The position numbers and the translations under genes are program-made. A DNA stretch of 42,538 nt from a virus, in IMG/VR virus record IMGVR_UViG_3300042344_000316, positions 1-42,538 of that record; one strand, written 5' to 3'. A model generated the notes under the pieces. The model was not told where the DNA came from and made no database searches. It was given only the letters and a program-made list of their open reading frames with translations. Positions 18,063 through 24,583 of this stretch are shown here, piece after piece. The number at the start of each line of letters is the position of its first letter. The stretch's first letter is position 1.

Positions 18063-18561
18063 GACGATTCATGGGTGGCCGGTGATTGCTGACGGCTCTA
18101 GCCGCCTGTTGCAGGATTTCCGCATTCCGGGGTCTGGTCGGTCGATCAAGCTGCGGAAGGATGTGGGTCCGTATCTGGTGTCGTTTGCTGCCCAGTATCA
18201 CAAGAAGATCGCCCCGATTGATGAGGGCACGTTTGATGACTGGGGTTGGGCTCCGGTCCGCCAGGGGAATGCTTCGTCGAAGATTTCGGATCATTGTGCG
18301 GGTGTGGCGATTGACCTGAATGCGACCCGTGAGGGGTCGCAGTCGAAGTACAACACGTGGTGGAAGCGGAACCCGGTGAAGTATCTGCAGTTGAAGCGGA
18401 TGCTGAAGCGGTGGCGTCTGCTGGAGGCCGGGATTGACTACAAGAATTTCTGGGATCCGATGCATTTTGTGATTGACACGAGCAATGTTGCGGTGGTGAA
18501 GGCGGAGATGGCCCGTATGGGCATTGACGCTAAGGGCCGTATTAAGGGTGAGTCTTACTGA
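18052..18561 (+). CDS. Endolysin, M15 family metallopeptidase
   Basis: A 169-residue enzyme with the M15 zinc-peptidase motifs: SDHCAGVAIDLN (zinc ligands His81 and Asp88) and FWDPMHFVID (catalytic Asp135 and zinc ligand His138). M15 enzymes of this kind cut peptide stems of peptidoglycan (D,D-carboxypeptidase or L-Ala-D-Glu endopeptidase; which one cannot be told here). There is no signal peptide and no separate cell-wall binding domain, so it relies on the holin for export. It follows the holin directly and precedes a strong terminator. Confidence 0.9.
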   Translation: MSAKTIHGWPVIADGSSRLLQDFRIPGSGRSIKLRKDVGPYLVSFAAQYHKKIAPIDEGTFDDWGWAPVRQGNASSKISDHCAGVAIDLNATREGSQSKYNTWWKRNPVKYLQLKRMLKRWRLLEAGIDYKNFWDPMHFVIDTSNVAVVKAEMARMGIDAKGRIKGESY

Positions 18562-18586
18562 CACTACCCTAGAGATGCCTCTATAC

Positions 18587-18652
18587 GGGCCGAGAACGGC
18601 CCTTAGAGCGACTGAACCCCCCTGTCTGGTGTATCCGGGCAGGGGGGTTTTT
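18587..18652 (+). terminator. Double hairpin terminator closing the late operon
   Basis: First a short hairpin GGGCCG-AGAA-CGGCCC (18587-18602), then a 10-bp stem AACCCCCCTG/CAGGGGGGTT (18615-18649) with a run of five T. It lies between the rightward lysis genes and the leftward zinc-protein/integrase pair, so it separates converging transcripts. Confidence 0.85.
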
Positions 18653-18684
18653 CGTCGTCTCTACGGGGCTTTCAGGGATTCAGC

Positions 18685-18921
18685 TCACGGAGCCTGCTCA
18701 GGGGTGAGGATCGTCTCCACCATCTTGTACTGCGGACGCAGGTTGGCCCGCTTCACCGGATGCGACAACCGGATCAGGTCATTCATTCGCTTGTCGTAGC
18801 AGTCTTGGCACAAGTCCACCCCCCACGGGCGTCCCTTCCCGTACCGGTAGACGACCACGCATTCCTCAATGTCCCGGTCACTGCGACACAGGTCGCAGAC
18901 CCTCTTAGGCACCGTTGCCAC
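18685..18921 (-). CDS. Zinc-ribbon protein, 78 aa
   Basis: Two CxxC pairs (CDLCRSD near residue 9 and LCQDCYDK near residue 38) separated by a short beta segment (CVVVYRYGKGRPWG) predict a treble-clef or zinc-ribbon fold. The rest is basic and helical. It starts inside the end of the integrase gene (17-bp overlap), so the two are probably co-transcribed and coupled. A directionality or DNA-binding accessory role is possible; the family is not recognised with confidence. Confidence 0.75.
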   Translation of the reverse strand: MATVPKRVCDLCRSDRDIEECVVVYRYGKGRPWGVDLCQDCYDKRMNDLIRLSHPVKRANLRPQYKMVETILTPEQAP

Positions 18922-19945
18922 TGCCGACCTCCTTCAACGGGACGATTTTAGCGTCCTTGCGCTGCAGTGCCGGGAACATCGGCTTGCCGGCGAGCAGCTC
19001 GTTGCGCTGCTGGCGCTCCAAGGACAGGCCCAGGTAGATCTCGGTGGTCTTGGTGTCCGCATGTCCGAGCATGCTGGACACCCGTCGGAGGGCACCGTCG
19101 TAGCCTTCCGAGCGGAGCCGGTCGAACAGGGCACGGGCACCGGACCGGCGCAGTGAATGCACCCCGGTGCCTTTGGTGTCGTAGCCGAGTTCTGTCAAGG
19201 CACGCTTGACGCACTCGTACGGCTTGCCCATCTTCACGGTCGGCTTCAGCCGTGCCTCCCCTACCGGCTGCAGCAGGCCCACGGTCGGGTCGTACTGCAT
19301 GGGCAGTGGCGCGTAGGCGGGGGCCAAGAACCAGTCAGGCTGCAGGCTGAAGTCGCTCATCTTCTGGTAGTGCCGCAGCCACGTTCGCATCTCGTCGCCA
19401 AGCTCCTCCGACACGGGCAGGGTGTCGGCCTGCTTCGTCTTGAACCGGTAGATGTTCAGCGTGGACCGATCGAGGTCAAGGTCTTGGATCCGCAGCGAGT
19501 TGATCTCGCTGCCACGCATGAACGTGAACAGCCCTAGGGCGATGATGGCCCGGTCGCGGGGATTCTTGGCGGCATCCAGCAGGTTGGGGAACTCCTCCAC
19601 CGGGAGCCAGAACTGCTCGACGTGCTCCGCACGGACGGACTTCCACCCGTCAGTCGGGTCAGCGTCGGGTGACAGGTAGCCGTGCCGACGGCACCAGGGG
19701 AAGAACGTTCCCCGCAGCATGGACAGGTACAGGTTCTGGGTCTTCGGTGCCCAGTTGCCGGCCCCGAAGAACCGGTCCAGTTCGGCAGCGTTGATCTTGT
19801 CAACATTGGTGTCACCAACCAGCTCAAGCCACCGGTTGAGGACTTGGATGTTGTTCTTGACGCTGCGGTCAGCGAGCCCACGGGCTCGCAGATGTGCCTT
19901 GAAATCGGGAACAATCTCGCTGATGACGGCCTTCTTGGTTCGCAT
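18905..19945 (-). CDS. int: Tyrosine-family integrase
   Basis: A 346-residue recombinase. The N-terminal SAM-like core-binding domain (about residues 8-90) is followed by the catalytic domain with Arg144 (FTFMRGSEINSL), a lysine in the beta-hairpin (FKTKQAD), His263-x-x-Arg266 (GVHSLRRSGAR), His295 (MLGHADTKTT) and the nucleophile Tyr304 (EIYLGL). It would join the phage attP to a chromosomal attB. A tRNA-like core lies 90 bases upstream of its start. The gene is leftward, opposite to the flanking lysis and early modules. Confidence 0.95.
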   Translation of the reverse strand: MRTKKAVISEIVPDFKAHLRARGLADRSVKNNIQVLNRWLELVGDTNVDKINAAELDRFFGAGNWAPKTQNLYLSMLRGTFFPWCRRHGYLSPDADPTDGWKSVRAEHVEQFWLPVEEFPNLLDAAKNPRDRAIIALGLFTFMRGSEINSLRIQDLDLDRSTLNIYRFKTKQADTLPVSEELGDEMRTWLRHYQKMSDFSLQPDWFLAPAYAPLPMQYDPTVGLLQPVGEARLKPTVKMGKPYECVKRALTELGYDTKGTGVHSLRRSGARALFDRLRSEGYDGALRRVSSMLGHADTKTTEIYLGLSLERQQRNELLAGKPMFPALQRKDAKIVPLKEVGSGNGA

Positions 19946-20014
19946 AGTGACTCCCTACCTCAGTGTTGGACTATCGGAATACTAACCCTCGCGGGTGGAT
20001 GATGACAACACTGT

Positions 20015-20026
20015 ATGACCGGTCAT
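20015..20026. promoter_or_regulatory. Operator-like palindrome ATGACCGGTCAT
   Basis: A perfect 12-bp palindrome upstream of the integrase start and 9 bases before the tRNA-like core. Its core TGACCGGTCA recurs at 20962-20977, and a half site GGTCATTGA lies at 20181-20189. Repetition across the control region suggests binding by a phage repressor or integrase-control protein. Confidence 0.6.
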
Positions 20027-20034
20027 TATGCCAC

Positions 20035-20063
20035 GAGGGTTCAAGTCCCCCCTCGGACACAAA
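20035..20063 (+). other. attP: attP core resembling the 3' end of a tRNA gene
   Basis: The stretch contains a T-loop TTCAAGT flanked by GAGGG and a C run, then TCGGACACA, which reads as T-arm plus 3' acceptor strand. No other tRNA parts lie upstream, so it is a fragment and not a tRNA gene. Such fragments are the usual attP cores of integrases that insert into a tRNA 3' end. By sequence feel the host gene could be a tRNA-Leu, but this is a guess. Confidence 0.7.
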
Positions 20064-20185
20064 CGCTTTATTTGCAGTCCGATTATGAGTTCTGACCAGG
20101 CCAAACGTGTAGTTGAACGTTGAACTTAGTCCCGGTATTCGGACGTTTTGAAGTTTCCTCACCGGGACCACTCCTTGCTCGGTCA

Positions 20186-20218
20186 TTGAGACAGGACTAC
20201 GTAGCCGTCTGCTATCCT
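20186..20218 (+). promoter_or_regulatory. Weak promoter candidate for the HTH regulator
   Basis: TTGAGA and TATCCT lie before the regulator gene but 21 bases apart, longer than usual. The half-operator GGTCATTGA overlaps the -35 element, which would allow repression. Support is limited to these motifs. Confidence 0.3.
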
Positions 20219-20256
20219 GAAACCGTCCATGTGGGCAGATGGAGACAGGAGCAGTT

Positions 20257-20724
20257 ATGGCACCGCGAACCAAAGTACCCGACAAGAACACCCTGGAACG
20301 CTGGCGTGATGAAGGCTATACGCAAGCCCAGATGGTTGAGCTGACTCTCAGCGAGTTCGGTGAGGTGGTGTCCAGGTCAGCCATCGCCAATGCGATGGCC
20401 CGGTACGGGCTCTCTGCCGTTGGCCCCCGCTACGACGAGGAAGTTCCCTGGCAGATTAATGCCACTCACGCCACCGCTCACCCGCTCCGGATGCTTCGCC
20501 TGCTGGGTCGACGTAACGCCACCGACGACCTCGGCGAGGAGGAGAGCCGGCAGCTCGACTCCTGGCTGCAGCAGCTTGATGAGCGTCAACTGATCGTCGG
20601 ATACGACCCGGACGACACGATGGGTTTCCGGTACATCAACATCAGCTACAAGGATCACGAGCTGGACATTCCGATCCGTAGGCGTCTGCTGTACATGGCT
20701 GCACCGAAAGCAAGACGAGCCTAG
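20257..20724 (+). CDS. HTH DNA-binding regulator, 155 aa
   Basis: The start at 20257 (MAPRTKVPD) is preferred to an in-frame ATG at 20239 because CAGGAG lies six bases before it. The N-terminus carries a helix-turn-helix (TLERWRDEGYTQAQMVEL ... VSRSAIANAMARYGL), followed by GPRYDEEVPWQIN and a C-terminal helical/beta region, a layout I know from actinobacteriophage regulators. It sits divergent from the integrase, between TGACCGGTCA palindromes, which fits an immunity or early-gene regulator. Whether it represses or activates cannot be told from sequence. Confidence 0.78.
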   Translation: MAPRTKVPDKNTLERWRDEGYTQAQMVELTLSEFGEVVSRSAIANAMARYGLSAVGPRYDEEVPWQINATHATAHPLRMLRLLGRRNATDDLGEEESRQLDSWLQQLDERQLIVGYDPDDTMGFRYINISYKDHELDIPIRRRLLYMAAPKARRA

Positions 20725-20732
20725 GCGAGGTC

Positions 20733-20763
20733 TTGACAAGCCTCGGCAAGGTGTGACTACAAT
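20733..20763 (+). promoter_or_regulatory. Promoter TTGACA / TACAAT
   Basis: A consensus -35 box (20733-20738) and near-consensus -10 box (20758-20763) with 19-base spacing, just after the HTH gene and pointing toward the replication module. The -35 lies in a partly symmetric sequence (GAGGTCTTGACAAGCCTC), a possible operator. A predicted start near 20770 would place a large hairpin at the very 5' end of the transcript. Confidence 0.6.
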
Positions 20764-20773
20764 AGAAACTATA

Positions 20774-20824
20774 TAAACAGTAGTAGTAAGAGCCGGGGCT
20801 TTATGGCCCCGGCTCTACTGTTTA
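20774..20824. terminator. Large hairpin directly downstream of the promoter (attenuator or terminator)
   Basis: An 11-bp GC-rich stem (AGAGCCGGGGC/GCCCCGGCTCT) with a six-base loop is enclosed by a second inverted repeat (TAAACAGTAG/CTACTGTTTA). On the plus strand it ends in TTTA, on the minus strand in an A/T-rich stretch, so it could end transcription both ways. Placed right after a good promoter, it suggests attenuation of the early operon or a short abundant RNA. Confidence 0.65.
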
Positions 20825-20848
20825 CGTACTGAGTGATAACGGTACATC

Positions 20849-20866
20849 CACCGGCTATAGCCGGTG
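20849..20866. promoter_or_regulatory. Perfect 18-bp palindrome CACCGGCTATAGCCGGTG
   Basis: A perfect palindrome between the hairpin and the first early gene, with a GGCTATAGCC core. Such dyads are typical dimer-binding operators. It differs from the TGACCGGTCA sites, so a second regulator may bind here. Confidence 0.5.
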
Positions 20867-20908
20867 ATCTCCTCACAGTTTCAATGAATTTTCAGACAAC
20901 TGTCAGAC

Positions 20909-20942
20909 GCCTTGGCTAACTTGAAAAGACACTCGCCAAGGC
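20909..20942. repeat. Inverted repeat GCCTTGGC / GCCAAGGC
   Basis: Two 8-base arms 18 bases apart in the early control region; each is one of several dyads packed into this 308-bp gap. A TTGAAA lies between the arms and might serve as a -35 element, but no clear -10 follows. Confidence 0.4.
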
Positions 20943-20956
20943 AGCGAAGCGACACG

Positions 20957-20977
20957 CCGGTCAATGACCGGTCATTG
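20957..20977. promoter_or_regulatory. Operator-like overlapping palindromes around TGACCGGTCA
   Basis: CAATGACCGGTCATTG is a perfect 16-bp palindrome (20962-20977), and CCGGTCA-A-TGACCGG (20957-20971) overlaps it, giving three half sites in a row. The core is shared with 20015-20026. It lies about 55 bases before the first gene of the early operon, a suitable place for repression. Confidence 0.62.
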
Positions 20978-21032
20978 TGGAACCCTAGGGTGATGTGTCA
21001 ACATAGCCGCATCAACGCCGAAGGGGGCATGA

Positions 21033-21251
21033 ATGATCACCGTCACCGTCACTGAAACCGCTCTGATTATTGTGTCAGTTGGGGACATTGATGAAGATGA
21101 GTGGCGGGACACCGCCGCACGTCACGGGCTGCACGGGCGGATGGGCCACCTCGCTGACTACCGCACCGAAACCGGCCAAGACGGCACCGATCTCGTGCAC
21201 TACTGGCGCTTCCAGTTCACCCCCACTGACAGCAAGGCGGCGACCCAATGA
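21033..21251 (+). CDS. Small early protein, 72 aa
   Basis: ATG preceded by AAGGGGG. The protein is acidic, with a beta segment at the start (ITVTVTETALIIVSVGDI) and a helix (DEDEWRDTAARHGL); no cysteines, no membrane span. No family recognised. It is the first gene of the early rightward operon and overlaps the nuclease gene start by four bases. Confidence 0.65.
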   Translation: MITVTVTETALIIVSVGDIDEDEWRDTAARHGLHGRMGHLADYRTETGQDGTDLVHYWRFQFTPTDSKAATQ

Positions 21252-22066
21252 GCCACTTGTCCTACTCGCAGGTAGAAACCCTTCTCACGTGCGGTGAGAA
21301 GTACCGGCTGACCCGTGTTGTCGGCCTGCAGGAGCAGCCCGCCTGGTGGCTGATGGGCGGCAGCGCCGTCCACGTCACCACCGAAAGGTACGACCTGTCC
21401 GAGAACCCTGACGGGTTTGATGTGGACACAGAGTTCGCTGCCGCACTGTCGGAGCAGCTCTTCGAGATCTCCCATGATGGACCCATTCGTGCGTCGGGCC
21501 GTGCCACAAAAGAGTGGCCCGGTGGGGAAGACGACGCATGGTGGGCTCATCATGGGCCTAAGTTCGTTCAGTCATGGATTGACTGGCGTAAGCAGAACCC
21601 GAACCTGGTTCTGCACATGGTGAACGGCACGGTGCCAGCGGTTGAGGTCGCGGTCACCGCGATCACGGAGGACGGTGTCGCCCTGCGCGGCTTCATCGAC
21701 CGGGTGTTCCAGGACCGGGAGTCCGGTGATCTGCTGATCGTTGACCTGAAGACGGGACGCAACTCTCCCCCGTCGAGCTTGCAGATGGACTTCTACCGGT
21801 ACGGCCTGCAGTCCACGCTCGGCATCAACGCCCGCCACGGCGGCTTCTGGATGGCCCGCAAGGGCACCCTCGATGCCGTCCATGAACTGTGGCGTACCGA
21901 TGAGCAGATCGCGAAGATGCTGGTCAACGCCCGCATCCTCATTGACAACGAACTGTTCATCCCCCACATGACGAGCATGTGCAACTCGTGCGGTGTCAAG
22001 GAGTTCTGCACCGCCTACACGAAGCCTACGTCCAATCACAACACTAAGGTAGAGGAGTCCGAATGA
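21248..22066 (+). CDS. Cas4/RecB-like PD-(D/E)XK exonuclease with Fe-S cysteines
   Basis: A 272-residue nuclease. Active-site residues are visible as Asp151 (RGFIDRVF), Asp166 and Lys168 (LLIVDLKTG), and a QMDFYRYGL motif (about 179-187). One cysteine near the start (TLLTCGEKYRL, Cys15) and three near the end (Cys245, 248 and 254) would hold a 4Fe-4S cluster, as in Cas4 and AddB. Such phage proteins act as single-strand exonucleases in recombination. It opens the replication module together with the resolvase and helicase downstream. Confidence 0.88.
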   Translation: MSHLSYSQVETLLTCGEKYRLTRVVGLQEQPAWWLMGGSAVHVTTERYDLSENPDGFDVDTEFAAALSEQLFEISHDGPIRASGRATKEWPGGEDDAWWAHHGPKFVQSWIDWRKQNPNLVLHMVNGTVPAVEVAVTAITEDGVALRGFIDRVFQDRESGDLLIVDLKTGRNSPPSSLQMDFYRYGLQSTLGINARHGGFWMARKGTLDAVHELWRTDEQIAKMLVNARILIDNELFIPHMTSMCNSCGVKEFCTAYTKPTSNHNTKVEESE

Positions 22067-22530
22067 GTGCACCGGATAACGTTCTCGTGCAGTCCAACTT
22101 CAAGACCCCGCTCGGGGGTTTGCACAACGCCTACGGGCATGACGAGCAGTCGTTTGACCTGGCTCTGGCGATCCTTGAGGATCGTGTTGGCCGACTGACG
22201 GCATTGGAGCAGCAGCTCCACGGGGCCGGCAACGTCGCGCAGGGTATTGGTCTTGCGGCACCGTCGCGTCAGCCTGCACCGGCAGCACCCGCTGCTGCAC
22301 CTACTCCCCCACCGGTCGCACCGGGATGGGAGACACCGGCACCGGCACCGTCGTTCCAGCAGGCCACTGTTCCGCAGTGTGCGCACGGTCCCCGCACTGC
22401 CCGGTCCGGGTCCGGTGCGAAGGGTCCGTGGAAGGCGTGGTTCTGCCCAACCCCGAAGGGGACACCGAATCAGTGCGAGGCGATTTTTGTGACTCGCGGC
22501 ACGTCGGAGTGGGACGGGTTCCCCGCATGA
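22063..22530 (+). CDS. Proline-rich zinc-finger protein, 155 aa
   Basis: Start overlaps the nuclease stop (ATGA). Residues 1-65 are helical, 66-105 are Pro/Ala-rich linker, and 106-155 carry a Cys/His cluster (CAHGPRTARSG, GPWKAWFCPTPKG, NQCEAIFV) that looks like a small zinc domain similar to those at the C-terminus of topoisomerases and in many actinophage proteins. A single-stranded-DNA binding partner of the adjacent nuclease is plausible but inferred only from domain and neighbours. Confidence 0.72.
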   Translation: MSAPDNVLVQSNFKTPLGGLHNAYGHDEQSFDLALAILEDRVGRLTALEQQLHGAGNVAQGIGLAAPSRQPAPAAPAAAPTPPPVAPGWETPAPAPSFQQATVPQCAHGPRTARSGSGAKGPWKAWFCPTPKGTPNQCEAIFVTRGTSEWDGFPA

Positions 22531-22534
22531 GCCT

Positions 22535-22745
22535 GGTTGTGCGAAGCGGTATCGGCGGGACCGTCAACGTCAGCGACTAAGCCGCAGGGGAAGGCCGCGA
22601 ATTACATGCCTAGCCGGATTCTAGATCACCGCCCTCGTCAACCCGGGGGAACGCTGGCTGAATGTCGCGGAACACCGGATCTGCATTACGGCGCAACGGA
22701 TGCCCTGTTCTCAGGGCGCAGGTTCGACTCCTGCACACAACCACC
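22535..22745 (+). ncRNA. tRNA-domain RNA, compact tmRNA-like candidate
   Basis: A 5' strand GGTTGTG (22535-22541) is fully complementary to CACAACC (22736-22742), which is followed by ACC. Just before the 3' strand lies a clear T-arm: GCAGG, loop TTCGACT, CCTGC (22718-22734). After the 5' strand comes GCGGTATCGGCGGG, similar to the tmRNA D-loop region (GGnTTCGACGGG), and GGGC precedes the T-arm where tmRNAs have GGAC. Arms about 200 bases apart exclude a normal tRNA. Against it: one unpaired A between T-arm and acceptor, no convincing tag reading frame, and shorter than usual tmRNAs (about 350). A degenerate or intron-bearing tRNA is the alternative. Confidence 0.42.
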
Positions 22746-22765
22746 TAACGTGAGAAAGGAACGCA

Positions 22766-23548
22766 GTGAGAACACTTCACCGCTCAGTGCGGACCATTGA
22801 CCGTGGCGGAACGTCACTGCCCGTTCCGTTCCCGTCATGGGCTGACCGTGGCATCAGCATCCGTCGTGGCGAAGTGTCCATGATCGCTGGCCCACCAGGA
22901 GCCGGCAAGTCATCACTGGCATTGGCCATTGCCGTCGCAGCGAAAGTACCCACCTTGTACGTGTCGTGCGATTCGCACGAGTCCACGATGGCGCTGCGCA
23001 CGATAGCGATGCTGACTCGCACCTCGCAGAACGAGGTCGAGCAGTACATGGAGTCCGACCCCGATTGGGCCGCATCCGTGATTCGTGATCACGCATCCCA
23101 CATCAAGTGGATGTTTGACGCGTCACCGACTCTCAATGATCTTGAGGATGAGGTGAACACGTACCGGCTGGTAATGGGTGACAACCCTCAGCTTGTTGTC
23201 GTGGATAACGCTGTGGATATCACGCATGACAGTGGTGACGAGTTCTCGTCACTGCGGTCGCTGATGCGGGAAGTGAAGTGGTGGAGTCGCGACACGGGTG
23301 CAGCGTTCTTGATCCTGCATCACACGTCGGAGTCGTATCACGGTAACCCGTGCCCGCCTCGTGCCGCATTGCACGGAAAAATCGCACAGATCCCTTCACT
23401 GGTGCTGACACTTGCCAGTGAGCAGCCGGGGTTGATGGCGGTAGGTGCGGTCAAGAACCGTTACGGCCCCGCCGATGCGTCCGGTCAGACCGCCGTATGG
23501 CTGGACTACCACCCGTCAACGATGCAGCTAAAGGACATCGACGCATGA
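22766..23548 (+). CDS. RecA/DnaB-like ATPase (replicative helicase candidate)
   Basis: GTG start with AAAGGA upstream. The 260-residue protein is a RecA-fold ATPase: Walker A GPPGAGKSS (residues 42-50), a conserved LYVSCDSHES strand, Walker B LVVVDNAVD (Asp147), and a sensor region with LILHHTSES (about 187-195). It lacks the N-terminal domain of bacterial DnaB, as is common in compact phage helicases and KaiC-like proteins. It probably unwinds DNA at the fork or loads recombination factors, acting with the primase genes downstream. The stop overlaps the methyltransferase start. Confidence 0.82.
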   Translation: MRTLHRSVRTIDRGGTSLPVPFPSWADRGISIRRGEVSMIAGPPGAGKSSLALAIAVAAKVPTLYVSCDSHESTMALRTIAMLTRTSQNEVEQYMESDPDWAASVIRDHASHIKWMFDASPTLNDLEDEVNTYRLVMGDNPQLVVVDNAVDITHDSGDEFSSLRSLMREVKWWSRDTGAAFLILHHTSESYHGNPCPPRAALHGKIAQIPSLVLTLASEQPGLMAVGAVKNRYGPADASGQTAVWLDYHPSTMQLKDIDA

Positions 23549-24384
23549 GATTCGTGTCCCTGTTCGCGGGTGTTGGTGGGTTCGATCTCGGGTTTGAGCG
23601 TGCCGGGTGGGAATGCGCAGGCCAGGTAGAGATTGACAAGCATGCACGGGCAGTGCTGGAGAAGCATTGGCCTGACGTGCCCAAGCATGACGACGTGCGT
23701 ACCGCTAAGGAGTGGGCTGATGAGCGTGGACTCGTGGGAAACGTTGACCTTGTTTGTGGAGGATTCCCATGTCAGGACGTTTCCGTCGCAGGCAAGCGAG
23801 CTGGACTTGCCGGTGAGCGAACAGGTTTGTTCTGGGACGCACTCGCTTTCGCGAGCCATATCCAAGCGGGATGGGTCGTTCTGGAGAATGTGCCAGGACT
23901 TCTATCAAGCAACAGCGGACGCGATTTCGGAGTCGTCGTCTCTGCGCTGGCCGACGCAGGGTATAGCCACGTCGAGTGGCGGGTTCTGGATTCGCAGTTC
24001 TTCGGAGTCCCCCAACGTCGCCGTCGACTCTTCATTACAGCAGGTACTGGAGGACACAGTGGACGACCGGTACTTGTTGAGCGAGAAGGCGTGCGCTGGG
24101 ATCCTGCGCAGGGCGGAGCGTCGGGGTCGGACGCTGCCGGATCCGCTCAGGGAAGCGTTGCTAGCCGTCGCGTCGTAGCGGCTTTGACAACGAATGGTCT
24201 TGGTGGTGGCGGGCCTGACGACAATCTGGCGCAGGCTGGTCATCTAGTTCCTCTCTCTCTCTCTCTCGCCAACAGCAGCCGCATGCAGGAAGTGGCGAGC
24301 ACAGTGACGGTCGGGACGGGAGTCCGGTACGACCCGGACACGGAGTCGCTAGTCGTGCTCTCACGGACAGGTGTGGAACGTTGA
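23545..24384 (+). CDS. C5-cytosine DNA methyltransferase, N-terminal fragment (motifs I-VIII)
   Basis: Start at 23545 (MRFVSLF) overlaps the helicase stop (ATGA). Motif I (FAGVGGFDLG), II (VEID), IV with catalytic Cys76 (GGFPCQDVS), VI (ENVPG, Glu114) and VIII (QRRRRLFI, 157-164) are all present. Motifs IX and X are absent from this reading frame; they are encoded from 24580. After the (CT)8 tract and VTVGTGVRYDPD the frame ends in an unrelated tail (LSRTGVER). The expected continuation (SGGAHPGGFNGQDAYTG) is in another frame at about 24384-24449. This is either a broken gene, a phase-variable gene in the off state, or a two-subunit enzyme like M.AquI. Confidence 0.85.
   Translation: MRFVSLFAGVGGFDLGFERAGWECAGQVEIDKHARAVLEKHWPDVPKHDDVRTAKEWADERGLVGNVDLVCGGFPCQDVSVAGKRAGLAGERTGLFWDALAFASHIQAGWVVLENVPGLLSSNSGRDFGVVVSALADAGYSHVEWRVLDSQFFGVPQRRRRLFITAGTGGHSGRPVLVEREGVRWDPAQGGASGSDAAGSAQGSVASRRVVAALTTNGLGGGGPDDNLAQAGHLVPLSLSLANSSRMQEVASTVTVGTGVRYDPDTESLVVLSRTGVER
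24251..24267 (+). repeat. (CT)8 dinucleotide tract inside the methyltransferase gene
   Basis: Seventeen bases of alternating C and T (eight CT units plus C) in the target-recognition region, coding PLSLSLA. A slippage of one unit would shift the reading frame, so it is a possible on/off switch. It is one of two simple repeats in this gene. Confidence 0.8.
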
Positions 24385-24454
24385 GTGGCGGGGCTCATCC
24401 CGGTGGCTTCAACGGGCAGGACGCTTACACCGGCCAGCTCGTGGTGGTGTCGTG

Positions 24455-24583
24455 ATGTGTGAAGAGACGTGCATCAACTGCGGTAACGACATTGGGCCGC
24501 ATCATCTGTGCTCTGACTGCTTGGAGGAACTCGGTGCAGGCGTGGACAAAGTCGCGGCGTGCAATGAATGTGGACGACTATGA
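24455..24583 (+). CDS. Short zinc-finger ORF inside the methyltransferase locus, 42 aa
   Basis: Three CxxC pairs (CINC, CSDC, CNEC) in 42 residues predict a zinc knuckle. The first 26 codons look like an insertion into the methyltransferase gene; the last part, including CNEC, is read out of frame from sequence that in another frame encodes the methyltransferase segment TKSRRAMNVDDYETW. There is a weak upstream site only. It overlaps the start of the next fragment (ATGA at 24580). It may be a genuine small gene captured here or an accident of the insertion. Confidence 0.5.
   Translation: MCEETCINCGNDIGPHHLCSDCLEELGAGVDKVAACNECGRL

Noticed and set aside
20030-20066. A complete tRNA gene
   Set aside because: Only T-arm and 3' acceptor sequence are present; there is no anticodon or D-arm upstream.
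22527-22580. A 17-residue ORF (MSLVVRSGIGGTVNVSD) overlapping the zinc-protein stop
   Set aside because: The ATGA overlap fits the local style, but it covers the 5' strand of the structured RNA and has no further support.
22668-22745. A normal tRNA ending at 22745
   Set aside because: The T-arm is good, but the 7 bases at the required 5' position do not pair with the acceptor strand and no 7-base anticodon loop forms; the matching strand is 195 bases upstream.
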